Shown here: positions 58,830 through 64,000 of the stretch, piece after piece
How positions within the stretch are numbered: the first letter of the stretch is position 1
How the letters are laid out: each line of letters begins with the position of its first letter
From: Nemertoderma westbladi
Taxonomy: Eukaryota; Xenacoelomorpha; Nemertodermatida; Nemertodermatidae
Direction of reading: 5' to 3'
Length of the DNA stretch: 64,000 bases
Assembly: GCA_032718475.1 (NCBI GenBank)
Contig: JAUCBJ010001486.1
Location: 1-64,000, forward strand
Position numbers and translations under genes: made by a program
Notes under the pieces: model-generated
Seen by the model: only the letters and a program-made list of their open reading frames with translations
Databases searched by the model: none
Told to the model about the DNA's origin: nothing

Positions 58830-59153
58830 CTCTGGAGTCCCGAATAAACGTGGTGGGTGAAAAATTTTGAAAATGTATACCTACTTACTTAACATACAGT
58901 ATAGGCGTACAGGTACAGTAGTAGTATTAACGGCTACCGTATACTCGCACTTGGTACACGGTTTTGTTTTGTTTTCTTTTACTTTCAACTCTCAATTATT
59001 ATGAGAACAAACGTTTATTTACTCATAATAAAAAATGTACTTAATTTTATAGAAACAAATAATAGTCGGGGTGTCTGGAATAAGATAATTGTGGGTGGAT
59101 TTTTTTTTCAAAAATTATTAGCCGTGTCGCCCCGTCTATTCGGGACTCCAGAG
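58830..59153. mobile_element. 324-bp MITE, Tc1/mariner-like
   Basis: Ends CTCTGGAGTCCCGAATA (17 bp exact, 20 of 21 inverted) flanked by TA on each side (58828-58829; 59154-59155). No coding. It lies 46 bp from the stop of the C2H2 gene and supplies the TTTATT (minus AATAAA) at 59014-59019. Confidence 0.75.
59014..59019 (-). terminator. Candidate poly(A) signal of the C2H2 gene
   Basis: AATAAA on the minus strand 180 bp after the stop, inside the MITE. Another AATAAA overlaps the coding end (59205-59210). Confidence 0.4.
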
Positions 59154-59198
59154 TACACACGAGTAACATTGAATAATAATAGTTTTACAGATCAACTA

Positions 59199-60395
59199 TC
59201 ACATTTTATTTTGTCGTTGTTTCAGATCCCGCCTTCGTTTATTCTTTTTATACTTTTTAGATTTAGTCCGGTAAAAACCTGTTCCCATTCCACTCTCGTA
59301 TAGTTTCAATTGAGAACGACTTGTTATCCCCAAATGAAAACGATTCACGTGCTCCTTGAGATGCCTATTCTTTCGGAAAGCTAAACTGCACTCCTGACAC
59401 TTAAACAGCGAAACGCCGTGCTCGGATTTAGTGTGTATGATGAGGGAAGCTACGTTAGCGAGGGTAGCTTTACAAATGGAGCATTTCTTCTGCGGATGTT
59501 TCATATTATTATGATCATCCAAGGATCGACTCGACTTAAACACCATTCGACAGAGTTCGCAACGGAAGATATGTGTCCTCTGAAGATGCTTGTAATATCG
59601 CAATCTCTTAAAGAAAGATTTACCGCAATAAGGACAATTATTGTCGACACGCCTGTGTTGCTTGTTGACATGGGTTTTCCGTGTGTTTCGAGTCTTGAAC
59701 ACCAAGCAACACCCATCGTAGGGGCACTGGAATCCACCAAACTTCGTATGAATTTGTTTAATATGATTACTTAAGTATTGACGGTTGGGTCCCTTAACAT
59801 CGCAGTATGGACATTGAAATTGCTTGTGTTTCTTAGTATTATGCTGTGCAGAGCCAACAACAGATGCACTAGGGACAGCAGATGCCGTTGCATCAGTTGT
59901 AATCGGTAACGGTACTTCGTGGTCCTTCTTTACAAAACTATCAACACCGTGATATTCAATCTCTTCATCTTCACTACATGAACTATCGAAATCAATTTCT
60001 TCATAAAATTCATCGTCTATATCAGATTCACCTTCGTCGGTCTCATTAAATTCAGCCAATGTTGTTACACTTAGAACCTTTAAACTTTCACTTTTGTTGG
60101 GTAGGCCAACTTTTGTTTCTCCAACAACTTTCAAATTGCTGCTTCCAGCTACCGGTACTGGTACAAGAGATTCTATATTAGTAGTAGGTCTATTAGGTTC
60201 GAGGATGTCACTTATTGGTTCTTCCTGAAGGTTTTTCGTTTTGTTTGCGTAAACGTTTTGTACCCCATCAAGCTCTAGTGGTATTTTGCCTTCCCCTTTA
60301 CTGTCTATAATCGTTGATGTTCCGCGATTTCCTGCTCCTTCCATTGTTTGTAAATCGACGTACTTTAGGTACCGACACTTTAGGCTATAATCCAA
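59199..60395 (-). CDS. Six-finger C2H2 zinc-finger protein
   Basis: 398 residues if the ATG at 60395 is used; a second ATG at 60344 (MEGAGNRGTS) would give 381. Acidic region 118-148 (DEGESDIDDEFYEEIDF), then six C2H2 fingers at about 195-216, 223-247, 254-275, 279-300, 305-326 and 333-354 (for example CPYCGKSFFKRLRYYKHLQR, CQECSLAFRKNRHLKEHVNR). The second finger has a longer C-x4-C spacing. The tail 378-398 is strongly basic (KSKKYKKNKRRRDLKQRQNK). Likely a nuclear DNA-binding regulator. Linkers are not the TGEKP type of KRAB-style arrays, and I cannot assign an ortholog. It is intronless in the window; upstream exons cannot be ruled out. Confidence 0.85.
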   Translation of the reverse strand: MDYSLKCRYLKYVDLQTMEGAGNRGTSTIIDSKGEGKIPLELDGVQNVYANKTKNLQEEPISDILEPNRPTTNIESLVPVPVAGSSNLKVVGETKVGLPNKSESLKVLSVTTLAEFNETDEGESDIDDEFYEEIDFDSSCSEDEEIEYHGVDSFVKKDHEVPLPITTDATASAVPSASVVGSAQHNTKKHKQFQCPYCDVKGPNRQYLSNHIKQIHTKFGGFQCPYDGCCLVFKTRNTRKTHVNKQHRRVDNNCPYCGKSFFKRLRYYKHLQRTHIFRCELCRMVFKSSRSLDDHNNMKHPQKKCSICKATLANVASLIIHTKSEHGVSLFKCQECSLAFRKNRHLKEHVNRFHLGITSRSQLKLYESGMGTGFYRTKSKKYKKNKRRRDLKQRQNKM

Positions 60396-60985
60396 GGACT
60401 ACTGAAGCAAGGACTGGCACACAGTAAATCCAGACTTCACTAGCAAAGGCGATGTTGTTTTTGTTACTGGTAACAAGTTTGAATGATAAACATACACATT
60501 CTGGGGTAAAAAATTATGGAGAATCTATTTATGGTATTAGTTTTTCAATTATCTGTTGCTTTCATGAATTATTTTCTATATTTTTGTGTTTATAAATTAT
60601 GTAGTCCCTTTCGTTATACTGTTGTCCTTTTGATTTCCTTCGTTATCAGGTGCCGTTATTTAGTTTCTATGTATTATTTTATTTTGTTTATCCCTTTACT
60701 GCATGAATTATAGATGCTCCGAAGAAAAAAAATATTTTTAAATTACAATAAAAATAATACAAAATACAATACTAAAAATTTGGAAATTTTTTTTAAAAAT
60801 ATATACTAGCACTTTTTGCACCACTGTTGCACTAGTGCAACATCATGCATAAAGGGGATATAAATATACATAATATTTGGCGAATTGTAAAGATGATTGT
60901 TTTCTTGATTCTTGTGTTGTATGGTTTTATGAGGGTTATGAATTCCATGGAATATATAAAAATGGCATGAGACATCTCAAACTTC
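60396..60985. other. AT-rich upstream flank of the C2H2 gene
   Basis: No gene supported. The 65-codon frame at 60516 is hydrophobic and AT-driven. Confidence 0.6.
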
Positions 60986-61325
60986 TATATTTCAGCGGTA
61001 GGTCGAAAATTTGGTGGCAGACCAATTTTTGAAAATCCTTGCAATAGATGAATTGATTATAAGATATTGTTTCATATTGTTTAACATATTGCGTTATACT
61101 GGTTTATGGCGATTCTGAAAGTAATGAAATTAATAAAAATGACACTAGACATCTCAAACTTGTATTTTTCGGTGGTGGGTGGAAAATTTGGTGCCAGCAC
61201 CAATTCTTGAAAATACTTGCAATAGATAAATTGATTGTGACATCTTGGGGTCACTAGACATCTCAAAATCGCATTTTTTGGCGGTGGGTGTAAAATTTGG
61301 TGCCCGGCACCAAATTTTGAAAATA
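60986..61325. repeat. About 171-bp tandem repeat related to the piggyBac-like element interior
   Basis: Three partial units sharing GACATCTCAAACTT, GGTGGGTGGAAAATTTGGTG and CCAGCACCAA, inverse relatives of 20090-20410. Confidence 0.75.
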
Positions 61326-61619
61326 TATACAATAGTAATTGTTGTGCGACATATTGTTTCCCTGCATTATACGATTCATAAGGGTTCTAAATTAGAAAAA
61401 TAAATGTTAATTTTTATGAATTTAGAATGCATTATTTTATTCTAGAAATTATATTGCATATAACAATATTTGCATAGGCCTGCCTATTATTGCATAAATA
61501 TTGCATTGCACGAGTTTTCTATTTTTTGTGGAAATCTAAGAAATAGTTTTTACTTTTCAAGTACCACTTCTTATCTTTCACTATTTTCAGTGTCACGTCT
61601 TTACTTTTCAGTAAGTAAG

Positions 61620-62160
61620 TAAGTTTTAATTATCACTAATAATAGTGAATGAATGTCTGTCAATATATCTAGTAACAAGAAAGCACAAAACCATGATAAG
61701 ATTTTTGCTGTGGGGGTTTTCCTGGTCGCTGATTTCATTACTGAGGTCAGTTTTCACTTTTAATGAAATCTAGTGTGTATGTATGTCTGTCTGTCGGTCT
61801 TTCAGACTATCCGACTATCTGCCTGTCAAATATAAGAAAAAGGCACACCATTTAGCTAAAAGTTTAGCTATAGGGGTTTCCCTGGTCGCAGAATTCATTT
61901 CGAGTGTCAATTTTAACATTTGATGACTTCCAAATTGTCTGTTTGGCTGTCAGACTGTCGGTTATATTTTGACAGACAGACTGACAGGCATACAGACAGA
62001 ACCGACAGGCCAAATTTGATTATGACATCAGAAATGAAGTCACCGACCACGAAAACCCTTACAGGGAATTTTTTAGACAGATAGTATGCTTTTTATTGAC
62101 GGACAGACATACTGACGGACAAACCGACAGTAAAACGGACAGGCAGCCATATCTCGAGAA
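61620..62160. repeat. Diverged repeat with GACAGACAG words in both orientations
   Basis: GTCTGTCTGTCGGTC, GACAGACAGACTGACAGG and TGACGGACAGACATACTGAC pieces alternate with similar stretches (CCTGGTCGCTGATTTCATT; CCTGGTCGCAGAATTCATTT). Unknown element. Confidence 0.55.
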
Positions 62161-62263
62161 GTAAGACAGATCTTGCTAAACGGTTTTCAAATTTGGAATC
62201 TTGATAAAAATCTGCTCTAGATGAAATAAAAAAAATTTTGCAAAAAATTATTGAAGTAGCGCT

Positions 62264-62264
<1 letters not shown>

Positions 62265-62295
<31 letters not shown>
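62265..62295. repeat. Poly-C tract (31 C)
   Basis: Uninterrupted C run between GCTA and TTATTG. Exact length uncertain. Confidence 0.9.
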
Positions 62296-62329
62296 TTATT
62301 GAAATTAAAGTCAATTCCGATGAGGCCAT

Positions 62330-64000
62330 ATCTTAGATGTAATAGACATACAGTAGACACCCAAATTTAACTCTATATAAATGACCTAAATGTATAAAAT
62401 CAACCGAAATTTCTGAAAAATCAGCAGAACGAATTTTGTGCCTTCCTGCATGATGTTGCATTTGTGCAACGGTCAGTTTTTCAGGTCTGCACGCCTCTAA
62501 CAGATATTATATGGAAAGTTAAGGTTATTTTATGAAAAAATACATATTTTATTATTATTATAGTAACTATATTATTGTAGTAACTTTCTACAGGAAGATA
62601 ACTTTGTTGAAATTCAGGAAATTTACAATTAAGGATATACAATATTTGAATTACATCACTGAATTACCAGCTGGACTAAATATGTCAAGTGACCAATCAA
62701 ATGAAAGCTTAATATACCCTCTTTCTCACTGCTTGATCCTCATTGGCTGTTTTCCTACTTAGGAGAAATAAGAACAGGAAATGTTAGTATACCAGTGCAA
62801 CACTATGCAGCAAAGGGTTAAAGATGCACAACAAATTTCATTGATTTATAATTACTTAATAGGCCTATTATTATTTAGGTATTTTATATTATCACTTTAT
62901 ATAATAAATACTGTACTTTTTATTACTATCAGGTACTTATTACAGTATTATGTTATTACATTATTATTTATTATTACGATTGCCGACCAAATATTCCCCA
63001 CTCTCAGAAAACACATCAATGGTACTGATGGGCTCTTCATTAATTAAATAGATTAAGTAATAACTTTGATTTTGAAATGGAAATTTTGAATGTGCCCTCT
63101 TAAAGTGAGGCACGAAAAAACAAGTAGTGGAAATATGTAATGAAAAATCACGACAAAATCAAATTGATTTTATGACCATGTGGGTTTTTTGGGATGCTGA
63201 TCACGAATATGAAACTGAAATTTATTATACCTTTTCAATTAGAGCATTTTTGGATATGTGTCAATGTGCGGCACGACAAATACATGTTAGCACAAATTTG
63301 ATAATCAAAAATCATTTCCAAATCAATTTGATTTTAAGACATTATGGGTTGTCTGTGACGCTGACTACGAATATGACACTCAGAAATATCGTATTATCCA
63401 ACCAAGTTCACTTTTCTTCCCCTGGGGGACAAAAATAGCACCAAAAATGATGGTTATATTGCCAGAAAGTATTTTTTATATGTTCTGACGTGATCAGCGA
63501 CCTCGAAAACCCTTATACCATCGAAATTATAATTTTTGAGCCAAGATCCAAAAAATTTCAAAATGACCCCTCCCCCGGGCCAATTACGTTGTAAAATCGC
63601 CCAGGACAGATAAAGAGATAGTGTTAATGGATAGCCTTGGATTGCGACCATCTGACCATGCATATATAATCAACCTTTGTTGAGTATGTCTTTGAACAAT
63701 GTACTTCAAGTTGGCGAGTCATAAACACCAAATGACTCTGGTGTTTCGAATTCCCAGAGTCAACGACCTTCCAAATAAGTGAATCCGGTCCTGGAGACTG
63801 GAGGTACCCTATAGCGGCGACCATAGCTATTGCGACCAACGGAACAGTTGGTTAAAATATATTTGGTCCCAGGCAATGACGCAACGACAAACGATCACCA
63901 TCGGAATTGTCTACGGAAACATAAATATCGGAACATAGTCTGATAGTACAGTAGTAGTGCCATCAAGTGAATGTTTACATGATCGATGTATTTTTCCTCA
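62330..64000. other. AT-rich region with a diverged tandem duplication
   Basis: No gene found. 63105-63260 and 63270-63390 are diverged copies (AAATCAAATTGATTTTATGA / AAATCAATTTGATTTTAAGA; CTGATCACGAATATGA / CTGACTACGAATATGA). Confidence 0.55.

Noticed and set aside
1-64000. tRNA or rRNA genes
   Set aside because: None recognised by eye on either strand; a covariance search was not possible.

Overview
This window is nuclear DNA from an invertebrate animal. The coding matches are a spliced nicotinic-type ligand-gated channel subunit, a BRMS1/BRMS1L-like SIN3 co-repressor protein and a six-finger C2H2 zinc-finger protein. The background is AT-rich and packed with metazoan transposons (APE-type LINEs, CsRn1-like Gypsy, BEL/Pao, hAT, piggyBac-like, foldback elements) and minisatellites. 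I cannot name the phylum from sequence alone. All calls are by eye: no database search, alignment program or folding program was run.

Layout. 1-2067: 33-bp minisatellite in an upstream intron. 2118-36725: five exons (2118-2275, 2737-2933, 3140-3331, 19315-19476, 35962-36725, + strand) of a divergent nicotinic-receptor-like subunit. Splice phases agree at every junction and together they give 490 residues plus stop. Its two 16-kb introns are almost entirely mobile DNA. The first holds LINE fragments, a foldback element split by a LINE that is itself split by a 3-kb MULE/foldback-like element carrying a GC-rich reverse-transcriptase fragment, and a LINE split by a hAT element. The second holds a piggyBac-like element, a 66-bp array and a 14.2-kb BEL/Pao element (minus strand) with 1.23-kb LTRs, one of which carries a further 2-kb insertion.

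36.8-54 kb: a hAT-transposase relic, a 341-bp foldback MITE, a 5'-truncated LINE with 11-bp target duplication, a longer LINE on the minus strand, a 19-bp minisatellite, then a 54-bp minisatellite. That last array is interrupted by a LINE, and the LINE is interrupted by a complete Gypsy element with near-identical LTRs. 54-64 kb: BRMS1L-like gene (54591-55583, -), two TIR elements, C2H2 gene (59199-60344, -), then AT-rich repeats with long poly-G and poly-C tracts.

Most notable: (1) the channel subunit has lost both cysteines of its signature Cys-loop, the vicinal cysteines of loop C and the usual pore leucine, yet keeps an open, correctly spliced frame; (2) the MULE/foldback-like element has tandem-repeat inverted termini and an exact 9-bp target duplication inside a LINE reading frame that matches up on both sides; (3) the Gypsy element has a textbook -1 frameshift signal (GGGAAAC, stop codon, 10-bp stem, possible pseudoknot); (4) the BEL element kept Gag-protease, lost RT and integrase, and has a second zinc-knuckle ORF at its 3' end.
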